This document shows positions 51,643 to 61,926 of a stretch of 64,000 nt of DNA, in pieces. The stretch spans positions 1-64,000 of the forward strand of contig DAONJS010000006.1 in NCBI GenBank assembly GCA_035405785.1, in the 5' to 3' direction. This stretch comes from BPGX01 sp035405785 (GTDB lineage: Bacteria > Bacteroidota > Bacteroidia > B-17B0 > Aurantibacillaceae). The translations under genes and the position numbers were made by a program. Under the pieces are notes generated by a model. That model was not told the origin of the DNA and did not search any database. It was given only the letters and a program-made list of their open reading frames with translations. The first letter of the stretch is position 1. Every line of letters begins with the position of its first letter.

Positions 51643-53046
51643 TTAGTGTTGTTCAACATTATGATGTTTTAATTCTGATGCCAATTTTTTAAATCTTTCA
51701 CCAGAACTTTTTAGTATTGTTTTTGTTTCTGCAATAGCAATTACAGGGAAATAACGAGAGAATAATAAAAATAATACTCCGAAAAATCCAATTGTACCAA
51801 TATACATTCCAATATCTACAAATGATGGAACATAAGTAGCCCAAGAAGAAGGTAAAAATGTTCTGCAAAGTGTAGGAACAATAATTACAAATCTTTCAAA
51901 CCACATACCAATGTTTACAACAATTGATAAAATAAATGTTGCAAGTAATGATGTTCTTACCTTTTTAAACCAAAATAATTGTGGAGAAATAACATTGCAA
52001 GTCATCATCGTCCAATAACTCCATGCCATAGGACCTGTAGCTCTGTTTAAGAATGCGTACTGTTCAAATTCTACCCCACTATACCAAGCCATAAATAATT
52101 CTGTAAGATACGCAACACCCACTATTGAACCTGTTACAATAATCAAGATATTCATATATTCTATGTGTTTGATAGTAAGATATTGTTCAAGTTTGTAGGC
52201 CTTTCTAATCACTAACATAAGTGTTAATACCATTGCAAATCCTGAAAAAACTGCACCAGAAACGAAGTAGGGGGGGAATATTGTAGTGTGCCATCCGGGT
52301 AATATAGAAGTAGCAAAGTCAAATGATACAATTGAGTGCACGGAAAACACAAGAGGTGTAGATAATCCTGCTAAAACTAATGCCACTTCTTCAAATCTTT
52401 GCCAGTGCTTTGCACGACCACCCCATCCAAAACTTAATATGCTATAAAACTTTTTCCAACCTTTGTGAACCATTCTGTCTCTGATGGTAGCAAAATCTGG
52501 TATTAAACCAATATACCAAAACACAATAGATACAGTCATATAGGTTGATACAGCAAACACATCCCACAATAATGGAGAGTTAAAGTTTGGCCATAATGAA
52601 CCAAATTGATTAGGTAATGGAAATAACCAATAATCTAACCAAGGACGACCTGTATGTAGTGATACATATAAACCCGCATTAATTACTGCAAAGATGGTCA
52701 TTGCTTCTGCGGCACGGCTAATAGCCATTCTCCATTTTTGTCTAAAAAGTAATAACACGGCAGAAATAAGTGTTCCTGCGTGTCCAATTCCAATCCACCA
52801 TACGAAGTTGGTAATATCCCATGCCCAGTCAACAGAGTTGTTAGAACCCCATGTACCTATACCTTCTCCAATTGTATAAGCGATAACTGATATTCCCCAC
52901 AAAGCTGTTAATAAAGATACTGTAAAAAGGAAATACCACCATTTGCTTGTTTTACCTTCAATAGGTGCTATTATATCGTCTGTAATTTGTTTGTAAGTTT
53001 TATTGCCTAATATGAGCGGCGTTCTTATTTCTGATTCTGCGTGCAT
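51643..53046 (-). CDS. actC: Alternative complex III NrfD-type quinol-binding subunit ActC
   Basis: This 467-residue integral membrane subunit is of the NrfD/PsrC family. It has about ten helices, including SVIAYTIGEGIGTWG, the conserved NFVWWIGIGHAGTLISA helix, ICYLTE-like SIVGVAYLTELFMAWYSG and later QLFWFKKVRTSLLATF. It binds and oxidises menaquinol near the periplasmic face. It lies 24 bases downstream of actB, as in other Bacteroidota. Confidence 0.93.
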   Translation of the reverse strand: MHAESEIRTPLILGNKTYKQITDDIIAPIEGKTSKWWYFLFTVSLLTALWGISVIAYTIGEGIGTWGSNNSVDWAWDITNFVWWIGIGHAGTLISAVLLLFRQKWRMAISRAAEAMTIFAVINAGLYVSLHTGRPWLDYWLFPLPNQFGSLWPNFNSPLLWDVFAVSTYMTVSIVFWYIGLIPDFATIRDRMVHKGWKKFYSILSFGWGGRAKHWQRFEEVALVLAGLSTPLVFSVHSIVSFDFATSILPGWHTTIFPPYFVSGAVFSGFAMVLTLMLVIRKAYKLEQYLTIKHIEYMNILIIVTGSIVGVAYLTELFMAWYSGVEFEQYAFLNRATGPMAWSYWTMMTCNVISPQLFWFKKVRTSLLATFILSIVVNIGMWFERFVIIVPTLCRTFLPSSWATYVPSFVDIGMYIGTIGFFGVLFLLFSRYFPVIAIAETKTILKSSGERFKKLASELKHHNVEQH

Positions 53047-53070
53047 ATTTTTATTTTTTTAAATTATCCA

Positions 53071-56000
53071 TTAACTATGTTGAGTTTCTTCTTTGTGTTC
53101 AGATTTTTCTTCTTTTTTCTCCAACCAAAGCTCTTCATTCCAATCTAATAATGGCTCATCAACATTTCTGACTTTCATTAAATATGAAACTGTTGGTCTA
53201 ATACCTAATTCTTCTAACAATAAATAATTTCTTTCATTTTGTCTCCATGCATTTACTTCTGAATTTTCGTCATTTAAATCTCCGAAAATAATAGCATTGG
53301 TTGGACATGCCTGTTGACAAGCTGTTTGAATATCTTTATCCTGTAATTTTCTTCCTTCTTTTTTAGCTTGTAATTTACCTGCTTGTATTCTTTGTTGGCA
53401 CATAGAGCATTTTTCAATAACCCCACGACTTCTTACTACTACATCTGGATTTAATACCATACGACTTAATTCTTGTGCAGCAGGATTTACATCTTTAAAT
53501 CTCCAGTTTTCTGCATAATTAAACCAGTTAAATCTACGAACTTTGAATGGACAGTTATTAGCACAATAACGAGTTCCAACACAACGATTGTATGTCATTT
53601 GATTCAACCCTTCATTACTATGTGAAGTAGCTAATACAGGACAAACCGTTTCGCATGGAGCGTGGTTACAATGCTGACACATGATAGGTTGAAAAGTAAC
53701 TTTTGGATTGGCAGAAGGAAACTCCATTTCAAGATTCATTTCTTTATAGCCAATATGTTCTTCTTCTGCTTTTTTACGAGTCATGTCTGATGAATAGTAG
53801 CGGTCTATTCTTAACCAGAACATATCTCTTGACTTTCTTACTTCTTCTTTACCTACTACATGAACATTATTTTCTACTGAGCATGCAACCACACAGGCGG
53901 AACAGCCAATACAAGCATTCATATCAATGGTCATTCCCCATTTATGATTAGGTCTTGGATGCTGATCCCATAAATCTACTTCAGTTACAGGTTTCTTGCC
54001 TTCTGCAGTATGAAGCGCTACTAAAGGATTAAATGCTTCTTTATCTTTTTCTTTGAATTCAGGCAGAGATGCTTCTCTTAAAATCCACTCTTCTCTACCC
54101 ATTACAGTGTGTTGCAATTGATTTTGAGAAAATTCATGTGTTTTTCCAGTATTTGTAATTTTTACACCACTTGCTACTGTTACAAAATGACCATCATTAT
54201 TTTGAATAAATGGATAAGCATTTACACCCACATTATTTGCTACTTTAAGGGATGAGGCGTTTCTACCATAACCTAATGCAAGTCCAATAGTTCCAGGTTT
54301 TTGACCGGGTTGTGGTAAAACAGGAACTTCTACAGTAATACCATTAAGTGTTATTGTAGCAATGCTTCCGTCTTTATCTTGACGAAGCATTTTATCAAAA
54401 CCGAATTTGTCCATGTCTTCAAGAGCAACGGTAATGTAATTGTCCCAAACAGCTTTAGAAATAGGATCAGGAAGTTCCATTAACCATGGGTTGTTGCTTT
54501 GATTACCATTACCCATTCCTACTTTTTCGTAAATAAATAATTCAAAATCAGCAGATTTTGCTTGTAATGCTTTACCTGCAAATTCGCTTATATCAACTTT
54601 TGGAACGGAAGTTTCTTCTTTTTGTTCTGATTTTTGATTTTTATTAGCTTTTTTAGTTTCTTCAAAAAGAACAGGGGTACTTGATGTTTCAAATACACCA
54701 TCATGTAAAGAATTTACCCAGAATGTTTCAAAATCAGCATCCTTATTTTGTAAAGTAAAGATATTATTTTTCCAATAATTGCGGATATAAGTGTAATAAT
54801 CTTCAGACTTATTCAACCAGATTAAAAGATTGTCTTCAAATTGGCGAGTACCTTCATATTTTGGTTGAGAAAATACTGGGCGAATGGCAGGTTGCTGTAA
54901 TGTATAAATTCCAGTTTTTGGATTAGCGTCTCCCCATGATTCTAAATAGTGATGATTAGCTAATACGATATTTGCTTTTTGAGCAGTTTCATCTAAATAA
55001 TTAGAAGCATGAATTTTATTATTTACTTTATTATATGCATCAGCAAAATTTGTAAAAGCAGGAGCAGAATAAACTGGATTAACCTGGTAAGTAATTAAAG
55101 TTTTTACTTTACCAGCTTTCATTTCATCTACTAATGCAAGAAAATCAGCATCACTACCAGATTTTAAGTTATATGTAATACTTGTATCAACAGTTTTTCC
55201 ATAATTTTCAAGAAGTTGATTGATGCCTATAGTTAATGCATGTAAATTCTCATCATTTACACCACAAACTATTAATGATTGTCCTTTATTAGCAAGCAAT
55301 TCATTAGATACTTTATCTATTGCAGAAAGGATATTTTTATCTGTAATTTGAGCATCTGCTAATTTTGAAGCACCAACTTTTTCAGCAATTTTATTATAGA
55401 TTGCGACTAAAACTTTTCCAAATTCAGATGGTTTAACCATGTATCTGTAATCGGCATTTGCACCTGTTAAAGACATATTTGATTCAAAATGAAAATGTCG
55501 ACTCATTTCAGGTGCTTTCTTTGAAATTTTTCTGTTTAATGCGTATTCTCTTGAAAATTCTACTGGATTTAACCATGTGCCTAAAAAGTCACAAGCAACA
55601 CCTACAATAACTTTTGCTTTATCAAAATGATATTCTGGTATAATAGATTTTCCAATTAATTTTTGATGAGCAGAACGAATAGCAGAATAAGAAACTTCAT
55701 CCCATACAACATGTTTAAAATCACTTACTGTTGAAGATAATTCATTGATAAGCGCTTTAAGTGATGGACTAATTACAGTAGAAGTAAGCAAACGAACAGA
55801 ACCTTCTGAAAGTAATTTTTTGATTTGAACATCAATTTCTTTCCATGTAGCACTTTTGCCATTTATTAAAGGAGCGGTTAAACGAGCACCATCATACAAT
55901 CCAAGTACAGATGCCTGAACACGTGCAGTTGACTTTCCTTTATTGATTGAAGATAATTCATTTCCGTCTACTTTAATAGGTCTTCCTTCTCTTGTTTTAA

Positions 56001-56325
56001 CCAAAATTGAAGCATAATCATGACCATCATAAAATGTAGAAGCATAATAGTTAGGAACACCCGGAATAATTTCTTCTGGTTTTACAACATAAGGAACAAC
56101 ACGATTAACAGGAGCTTCGCAAGATGCTAATGCCACTGCAGCAGTGCTAAACCCCATTAATTTTAAGAAATCCCTGCGAGTGGTTTTCAATGATTCGCTA
56201 TCATTTTCACCAATAGGTAATTCTTCTGCAAATTCATTTTCTGCATTCTTCAAAAACTCTTCACTTTGATACAATTCAGGGAGACCTCTCCAGTATTTTT
56301 TTGGTTTATTATTATTGTTTGCCAT
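53071..56325 (-). CDS. actB: Alternative complex III iron-sulfur subunit ActB
   Basis: This large periplasmic subunit has about 1084 residues. The N-terminus carries a twin-arginine signal (TTRRDFLKLMGFSTAAVALASC) after a charged leader. The middle is a molybdopterin-oxidoreductase-like domain that lacks the usual cofactor cysteine, as in known ACIII. The C-terminus has iron-sulfur motifs CIGCSACVVACSVENN, CQHCNHAPCETVCP, CVGTRYCANNCPFKVRRF and CSMCQQRI...CQQACP. I use the ATG at 56325, with 56331 equally possible. The earlier Met overlaps actA. Confidence 0.93.
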   Translation of the reverse strand: MANNNNKPKKYWRGLPELYQSEEFLKNAENEFAEELPIGENDSESLKTTRRDFLKLMGFSTAAVALASCEAPVNRVVPYVVKPEEIIPGVPNYYASTFYDGHDYASILVKTREGRPIKVDGNELSSINKGKSTARVQASVLGLYDGARLTAPLINGKSATWKEIDVQIKKLLSEGSVRLLTSTVISPSLKALINELSSTVSDFKHVVWDEVSYSAIRSAHQKLIGKSIIPEYHFDKAKVIVGVACDFLGTWLNPVEFSREYALNRKISKKAPEMSRHFHFESNMSLTGANADYRYMVKPSEFGKVLVAIYNKIAEKVGASKLADAQITDKNILSAIDKVSNELLANKGQSLIVCGVNDENLHALTIGINQLLENYGKTVDTSITYNLKSGSDADFLALVDEMKAGKVKTLITYQVNPVYSAPAFTNFADAYNKVNNKIHASNYLDETAQKANIVLANHHYLESWGDANPKTGIYTLQQPAIRPVFSQPKYEGTRQFEDNLLIWLNKSEDYYTYIRNYWKNNIFTLQNKDADFETFWVNSLHDGVFETSSTPVLFEETKKANKNQKSEQKEETSVPKVDISEFAGKALQAKSADFELFIYEKVGMGNGNQSNNPWLMELPDPISKAVWDNYITVALEDMDKFGFDKMLRQDKDGSIATITLNGITVEVPVLPQPGQKPGTIGLALGYGRNASSLKVANNVGVNAYPFIQNNDGHFVTVASGVKITNTGKTHEFSQNQLQHTVMGREEWILREASLPEFKEKDKEAFNPLVALHTAEGKKPVTEVDLWDQHPRPNHKWGMTIDMNACIGCSACVVACSVENNVHVVGKEEVRKSRDMFWLRIDRYYSSDMTRKKAEEEHIGYKEMNLEMEFPSANPKVTFQPIMCQHCNHAPCETVCPVLATSHSNEGLNQMTYNRCVGTRYCANNCPFKVRRFNWFNYAENWRFKDVNPAAQELSRMVLNPDVVVRSRGVIEKCSMCQQRIQAGKLQAKKEGRKLQDKDIQTACQQACPTNAIIFGDLNDENSEVNAWRQNERNYLLLEELGIRPTVSYLMKVRNVDEPLLDWNEELWLEKKEEKSEHKEETQHS

Positions 56326-56342
56326 AGTCATAATTTTTTTGT

Positions 56343-57620
56343 TTAATAGTGGCATTTGCCGCATTCAAGCCCGCCAATTTTATCTACTGTAAATTTCACA
56401 TCTCTTTTTCCTTTATATTTTTCTTTCAAATATGCGTGTAGACGATCGTAATAAGGATTTCCTGCCATTTGCACTTCTGTTTCTCTGTGGCAATTGATAC
56501 ACCATTTCATTGTTAATGGATTTTTTTGTTCAACCACATCCATTTCTTTTACATTACCATGACACTTTTCGCAATCTAATTTTCCTACAACCACATGTTG
56601 CTGATGGCTAAAATAAACATGGTCAGGGAGATTGTAAACTTTAATCCAGCGAATTGGATTTGCTTTAGCAGGATCGTATTTGCCTGTAGAAGGATCATAT
56701 CCAGCAGCAGCGTAGATTTTGGCAATTTCAGTTTTGCCTGTATTTGGTCCTTCTTGAATACCTTTATGGCAATTCATACAAACATTAACTGTTGGTATTC
56801 CAGAATGTCTTGATTTTTCAACACTATTGTGGCAATATTGACAAGCTATTTCATTATCGCCAGCGTGTATTTTATGAGAAAATTTTATTGGCTGTTCTGG
56901 TTTGTAGCCCTTTTGAGTTTTCCAGTCATAATATACACCAACTTTGAATAATGAGTCCCAGCAAGATTTCATTCCCATAAATACTAAAATTACCGAAACA
57001 ACAAAAACAAATCTGTTATTTTTTACCAACCATTCATAAATTTCATCTTTAAGAGGTTTAGGTTCATAAATTGGTTTTCCTGTTTTTACATTAACAACAT
57101 TTCTTAAAGCAATTTGAACATTTCTTAATGAAATAAAAAGCACCGCTAAAACGAAAATAACTAAAAAGATAAGTAAATAGTTGCTACCTTTGGAAGATTT
57201 CGTTTCTGTTGTTGTAGGTTGATTAGATGCCGCTTGAGCAACAGGGGCATTTTTAGCAGCAGGTGGAGGAGCTTTTAAGAATGCTAAAATATCTTTTACA
57301 TCATTTTCGGAAAGTTGCCCTTCAAAAACGGTCATTGCGGCCTTATTATTTTCATTATAAACTTTGTTAGCGTAAGCATCTCCAGATTTGATGAGTTTTT
57401 CATTATTTAAAATCCATTTGATAAGCCATTCATCAGCAGGTTTTGGCACACGATCAAATATACCTTTTAATCCTGGCCCTGTTAATTTTTGATCAGTATG
57501 AGAAGCGTGACAAACAGCACAGTTTTGCTTGAACAGTTTTGCTCCGTTGTCTGCATTTTGAGAAAATGCAAGTTGAGAAAGTACAACTAAAATTGTTGCA
57601 ATAAATTTGTTGAAATTCAT
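56343..57620 (-). CDS. actA: Alternative complex III multihaem cytochrome c subunit ActA
   Basis: About 425 residues from the ATG at 57620 (signal MNFNKFIATILVVLSQLAFSQ). A monohaem cytochrome c domain comes first (CAVCHASH), with a Pro/Ala linker and a transmembrane helix (SNYLLIFLVIFVLAVLFIS) after it, and a second helix at NRFVFVVSVILVFMGM. Five more haem motifs follow: CQYCH, CMNCH, CEKCH, CINCH and CGKCH. That makes six, one more than the pentahaem core. The frame start at 57737 is a GTG with no signal directly after it, so the ATG is preferred. Confidence 0.92.
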   Translation of the reverse strand: MNFNKFIATILVVLSQLAFSQNADNGAKLFKQNCAVCHASHTDQKLTGPGLKGIFDRVPKPADEWLIKWILNNEKLIKSGDAYANKVYNENNKAAMTVFEGQLSENDVKDILAFLKAPPPAAKNAPVAQAASNQPTTTETKSSKGSNYLLIFLVIFVLAVLFISLRNVQIALRNVVNVKTGKPIYEPKPLKDEIYEWLVKNNRFVFVVSVILVFMGMKSCWDSLFKVGVYYDWKTQKGYKPEQPIKFSHKIHAGDNEIACQYCHNSVEKSRHSGIPTVNVCMNCHKGIQEGPNTGKTEIAKIYAAAGYDPSTGKYDPAKANPIRWIKVYNLPDHVYFSHQQHVVVGKLDCEKCHGNVKEMDVVEQKNPLTMKWCINCHRETEVQMAGNPYYDRLHAYLKEKYKGKRDVKFTVDKIGGLECGKCHY

Positions 57621-57756
57621 AAAGCAGAGATTTGATAATACATTAAATAAATTAGAATTATTTTGACTTGTAAAATGCTTGCTAATTACAGGTGTAGCAA
57701 TGTTTTTTTGTGATGAGTGATTCTGATGAAGATCCACAGAAAATTTTTAGTGGGGG

Positions 57757-57764
57757 CAAATATA
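57757..57764 (-). promoter_or_regulatory. -7 box of the act operon (TATATTTG) with -33 TTTG
   Basis: TATATTTG on the minus strand matches TAnnTTTG. TTTG words at 57782-57785 and 57786-57789 lie 17 and 21 bases upstream, the usual spacing. It would give a leader of about 130 bases before the ATG at 57620. Confidence 0.65.
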
Positions 57765-57918
57765 TTGTATTTATGTTTTATCAAACAAAAAAATTTTAGG
57801 TTTTTTTAGGAAAAATGATTATTTATATTTATTCTAAATAACGAAGAATCAATTTCAAACTTAATTATTTTGATAAGCAAGAATTTCACTAGTTTTAATA
57901 CAAATAGTGGTATAACCA

Positions 57919-60810
57919 TTATTTCAATAATTCCATTCTTAAAAACTTTGCAGTTTCGTTTGATTTGAGTTTTATCATTTCTTCGGGAATGCCTTCAAAA
58001 AGAATTTTCCCTCCTTCTTTTCCGCCTTCTGGTCCTAAATCTATAATGTGATCTGCGGTTTTAATCACATCCATATTATGTTCAATTACTATTACTGTAT
58101 TTCCATTGTCTACCAATTTATGTAAAACTAATAACAATTTATTGATGTCTTCAAAATGGAGTCCTGTTGTAGGTTCATCTAAAATATAAAGTGTTTTTCC
58201 AGTATCTCTTTTATAGAGTTCAGAAGCGAGTTTTATTCGTTGTGCTTCACCACCACTGAGTGTAAGAGAAGATTGTCCTAATTGAATATATCCAAGGCCA
58301 ATTTCATTAATTATCTTTAATTTCTTCAGTATTTTAGGATGATTTTCAAAGAATACACAAGCATCTTCAATAGTCATATTTAAAACATCGTTGATGTTTT
58401 TTCCTTTGTATTTTACTTGCAATGTTTCTCTGTTATACCTTTTACCCTGACAGGCAGGACAAGTAATATAAACATCGGGCAAAAACAACATTTCTAAAAC
58501 CTTTTGACCAGCACCTCCACATTCTTCACATCTACCACCTTTTACATTAAAAGAAAATCTACCTTGCTTGTAACCACGAATTTTTGACTCTGGAGTTTCT
58601 GCAAAAAGTTTTCTAATTTCATCAAATACACCTGTATAAGTAGCAGGATTACTGCGTGGTGTGCGTCCAATAGGCGATTGATCTATTTCAATAATTCTAT
58701 CAATATTTTCAATGCCTTCTATTGAATCATAAGGAAGTGGTGGATTTTCAACAACATATTCTAATTTTTGTTTGGCCGCAGGAAGTAAGGTTTCCATTAT
58801 TAAAGTAGATTTTCCACTTCCGCTGACACCTGTTACACAAATAAATTTTCCTAATGGAAAAGATACATTGATATTTTTTAAGTAGTTACCTTTACATCCT
58901 TTGATAGTTAAGAATTTTCCATTACCTTGTCTTATTTGAGAGGGAGAATAAATTTGTTTTTGATTATTCAGATATTGAGCAGTGATAGTATTTGTTTTCA
59001 ATAATTCATTTGGAGAACCTGCAAATACAATATGTCCGCCGTGCTTGCCAGCACCAGGGCCAATATCAACAATATAATCGCTTTCAAGAATCATTTCTTT
59101 ATCGTGTTCTACAACAATGACAGAGTTGTTTTGATCTCTTAATTTTTTGAGTGCATTTATCAATCTGTGATTATCTCTTTGATGCAAACCGATGCTTGGT
59201 TCATCAAGAATATACAGGACATTGGTTAATTGCGATCCAAGTTGGGTTGCTAATCTGATTCTTTGGGCTTCGCCGCCACTTAAAGCAAAAGCGGGCAAAT
59301 TCAATGTAAGATAATTTAAACCAACTTCTAATAAAAATTCAACGCGGGGTAAAAGTTCTTTGAGAATTTCTTCTTGAACTAATTTTTTGGAATCAGTTTC
59401 AGGAATAGAAAGATTTTTAAGCCAATCATATAGTTGCTGAATAGAAAATTCGCCAAGGTCTGCAATGGTTAGATTATTTATTTTGAAGTAAAGGGCTTGT
59501 TTGGATAATCTTTTGCCCTCGCAAACATTACAAGGAACATTTTTAATGAGTCGGGTTTTGAAAAAATGTTCTTTTACTCTAAAAAATTTTACAGAGTATT
59601 CAAACTTAGATTTTTCATTTTCTAAAATATCAAACAAAGTAAATCCAAACTCACCATAAATGAGGTTATTTACAATATGAAATAAAATTTCATTTAAAAT
59701 TTTTTGATCAATGTTTTTAGTTAACTCTTTGAAAGGGGTTGCTAAAAAATCTTGTGTATCAATTTCTAAATTGTATTTTTTTTGAAATTTATCTATAACT
59801 GCATCTACAAGAAAAACAAATCTTTTTTCTGTAATAGAAACTAATAATAATTGCTTATCAATAGCATTGAATAAAGGTTTATCGGAGTTTTTAATAAGCA
59901 ATTCATAATCAAGAGAGTTTTTTGTGCCAATACCTTTACATTCTGGACACCATCCATAAGGCGAATTAAAAGAAAAAGTATTGGGCGAAGGATCTTCTAA
60001 TGATGTTTGTGTATCAGGGTCATACAAATTGAGGGAGTATAAGATTGGCGTTTCATCTGTATTTTCAGCATCTAAAATCATTATTTTGTTTTCACCTAAT
60101 TGTATCGCTGTTTGCAGCGAATTTTGTAACCGTTGTATATTATCAATATTGATTTCTAATTCATCAACAATAAGTTCAATGTTATGAACTTTATTTCTTA
60201 CTAATTTTAATTTATCATTTAGTTCCTTTATTTTTCCATCAATACGGCAGCGTGTAAAACCCTTTTTTAATAATTGACGAAATAAATCATTGTATTCACC
60301 CTTTCTTCCATATACAAGAGGAGCAAGTAGCAGTATATTTTTATGGAGATATGTTTTTTGAATTAAATCAAAAATTTGGTCAGAAGAATATTGAATGAGT
60401 TTTTTTCCTGTAAGAGGTGAATAAGCATCTGCCACACGAGCATAGAGTAATCGCAAAAAATCATATATTTCTGTTATTGTGCCTACGGTGCTTCGTGGAT
60501 TTTTACTTACTGTTTTTTGTTCAATAGAAATGGAAGGACTTAAGCCATTAATTTTATCTACATCTGGTCTTTCCATTTCGCCCATAAATTGACGGGCATA
60601 AGCAGAAAGTGTTTCTAAAAATCTTCTTTGAGCTTCGGCATAAATAGTATCAAATGCAAGTGATGACTTGCCGCTACCACTTAATCCTGTAAAAACCACA
60701 AGATTATTACGCGGAATAGTAAGAGATACATTTTTAAGATTGTGTTCTCGTGCATTGATGATTTCAATTTCTTCTTTTGTTTCAACAGTGTTTTCTATAA
60801 GAGATTCCAT
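57919..60810 (-). CDS. uvrA: Excinuclease ABC subunit A
   Basis: This is the DNA damage recognition ATPase of nucleotide excision repair. The 963 residues hold two ABC modules. The first has Walker A TGLSGSGKSSLAFDT near residue 42, signature LSGGEAQRIRLATQLG and Walker B LYILDEPSIGLHQRDN. The second has TGVSGSGKSTLIMETL, LSGGEAQRIKLASELY and LYILDEPTTGLHFED. Zinc motifs are CNVCEGKRLSKQAL and CEECGGAG...CPACQGKRYN. Length and order are normal. It lies 3 bases downstream of the transglycosylase gene. Confidence 0.98.
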   Translation of the reverse strand: MESLIENTVETKEEIEIINAREHNLKNVSLTIPRNNLVVFTGLSGSGKSSLAFDTIYAEAQRRFLETLSAYARQFMGEMERPDVDKINGLSPSISIEQKTVSKNPRSTVGTITEIYDFLRLLYARVADAYSPLTGKKLIQYSSDQIFDLIQKTYLHKNILLLAPLVYGRKGEYNDLFRQLLKKGFTRCRIDGKIKELNDKLKLVRNKVHNIELIVDELEINIDNIQRLQNSLQTAIQLGENKIMILDAENTDETPILYSLNLYDPDTQTSLEDPSPNTFSFNSPYGWCPECKGIGTKNSLDYELLIKNSDKPLFNAIDKQLLLVSITEKRFVFLVDAVIDKFQKKYNLEIDTQDFLATPFKELTKNIDQKILNEILFHIVNNLIYGEFGFTLFDILENEKSKFEYSVKFFRVKEHFFKTRLIKNVPCNVCEGKRLSKQALYFKINNLTIADLGEFSIQQLYDWLKNLSIPETDSKKLVQEEILKELLPRVEFLLEVGLNYLTLNLPAFALSGGEAQRIRLATQLGSQLTNVLYILDEPSIGLHQRDNHRLINALKKLRDQNNSVIVVEHDKEMILESDYIVDIGPGAGKHGGHIVFAGSPNELLKTNTITAQYLNNQKQIYSPSQIRQGNGKFLTIKGCKGNYLKNINVSFPLGKFICVTGVSGSGKSTLIMETLLPAAKQKLEYVVENPPLPYDSIEGIENIDRIIEIDQSPIGRTPRSNPATYTGVFDEIRKLFAETPESKIRGYKQGRFSFNVKGGRCEECGGAGQKVLEMLFLPDVYITCPACQGKRYNRETLQVKYKGKNINDVLNMTIEDACVFFENHPKILKKLKIINEIGLGYIQLGQSSLTLSGGEAQRIKLASELYKRDTGKTLYILDEPTTGLHFEDINKLLLVLHKLVDNGNTVIVIEHNMDVIKTADHIIDLGPEGGKEGGKILFEGIPEEMIKLKSNETAKFLRMELLK

Positions 60811-60813
60811 ATA

Positions 60814-61719
60814 TTACTTAGAGATATTCTTATTGGTTTTTATTTGATTTTGCAAATTTGCAGAATCTAATACAGATGTGCTAATATTTTCAACAGAAGA
60901 ATTAATTTCATTATAGGAATATCCCAATAAATCTGCTATGTATGCAGAATAATCCGCTTTTGTATTAACGGGTATTTTAAAGGTATAAGATTTTTTTTCA
61001 GGATTTGGAAGAGAGTTTCCAAGTAACCATGCATTAAATGCTTTTAAAACAAGAGTTGGACAATTGAAATGTTTAGATAAATAAGCGATATTTGTAATCG
61101 TTGAATCTATGGTAATGTTACGAAATTGAATTTTATTTCTGATAAAAATTTTTCTTTTAATTCCAAAGTGTTCGGGATAAGTAAGTAATGTTTTATATGC
61201 AATTATTCTGTATACAAATTCTTTTGTTTCTTTATTTAGTTTTAATTGATGATAGGACGAAACATTTTGTTTTTCTAATTGAAATTTAATGCCATTGATA
61301 CCATAATTATATGCGGCGGCAACAAGTGTCCAGTTTTTTAATTCACTATAAGCATATTTCAAATAACGGCAGGCGGCATTTGTAGAAAGTTCTACATCTA
61401 ATCTTTGATCAATATAATCATTTACTTCTAATCCAAAAGTTTGAGCAGTTTGAGGAAGTAATTGCCAAAATCCTTTTGCTCCCATTGGAGAAGATGTATT
61501 ACTCAAATGACTTTCAATAACTGCAATGTATTTAATATCATCAGGCAAATTGTGTTTTTTAAGAATTGGCTCAATAAATGGAAACCATCTTTCACATCTT
61601 GAAAACAAAAGTAAAATTGAAGATTTGTTTTTTAATAAACCGCTTTCATAAAACTCCTTTTGAATAGAATTTTTGACTTCTACATTATCAAGAGGTAAAG
61701 TGTCATTACAGAAATGCAT
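60814..61719 (-). CDS. Lytic transglycosylase (MltD/SLT type), start unclear
   Basis: This peptidoglycan-cleaving enzyme has an SLT lysozyme-like domain: IAVIESHLSNTSSPMGAKG with the catalytic Glu, GFWQLLPQTAQTFGL and AAYNYGINGIKFQLE. From the only ATG (61719) it has 301 residues and no export signal. The same frame is open upstream to 61926 and encodes a textbook signal anchor (KHYPAYVVVLLFIIFTLSW), but with no ATG, GTG or TTG. True initiation is probably upstream, at a rare codon or after a frameshift. It continues the polysaccharide gene run into uvrA. Confidence 0.85.
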   Translation of the reverse strand: MHFCNDTLPLDNVEVKNSIQKEFYESGLLKNKSSILLLFSRCERWFPFIEPILKKHNLPDDIKYIAVIESHLSNTSSPMGAKGFWQLLPQTAQTFGLEVNDYIDQRLDVELSTNAACRYLKYAYSELKNWTLVAAAYNYGINGIKFQLEKQNVSSYHQLKLNKETKEFVYRIIAYKTLLTYPEHFGIKRKIFIRNKIQFRNITIDSTITNIAYLSKHFNCPTLVLKAFNAWLLGNSLPNPEKKSYTFKIPVNTKADYSAYIADLLGYSYNEINSSVENISTSVLDSANLQNQIKTNKNISK

Positions 61720-61926
61720 TTTTTTGGGTAATCCTTTACCATAAATGGCTAAATTTGAATTAAAATAAGATGGGTAATCTTCAATTTTTTGATCTGATAT
61801 TGAATAAATAATCCAACTTAAAGTAAAAATAATAAATAATAAAACTACTACATAAGCAGGATAATGCTTGATAAAATACAGTAAATAATTTTTATTATTT
61901 TTTTTCAGACCAGAAAAGTTTTGTAT
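61720..61926 (-). other. Open upstream extension encoding a membrane anchor for the transglycosylase
   Basis: Reading in the transglycosylase frame, there is no stop from 61720 to 61926. The translated segment has basic residues (KKNNKNYLLYFIKHYP), a 20-residue hydrophobic helix (AYVVVLLFIIFTLSWIIYS) and a linker reaching the annotated Met. Only near-cognate starts (CTG, ATT, ATA, ATC) are available. An A8 run at 61898-61905, at the end of the preceding gene, is a possible slippage site. Confidence 0.6.

Noticed and set aside
57621..57737. Longer ActA start
   Set aside because: It begins with GTG, and the hydrophilic extension would bury the signal peptide that starts at the ATG at 57620.
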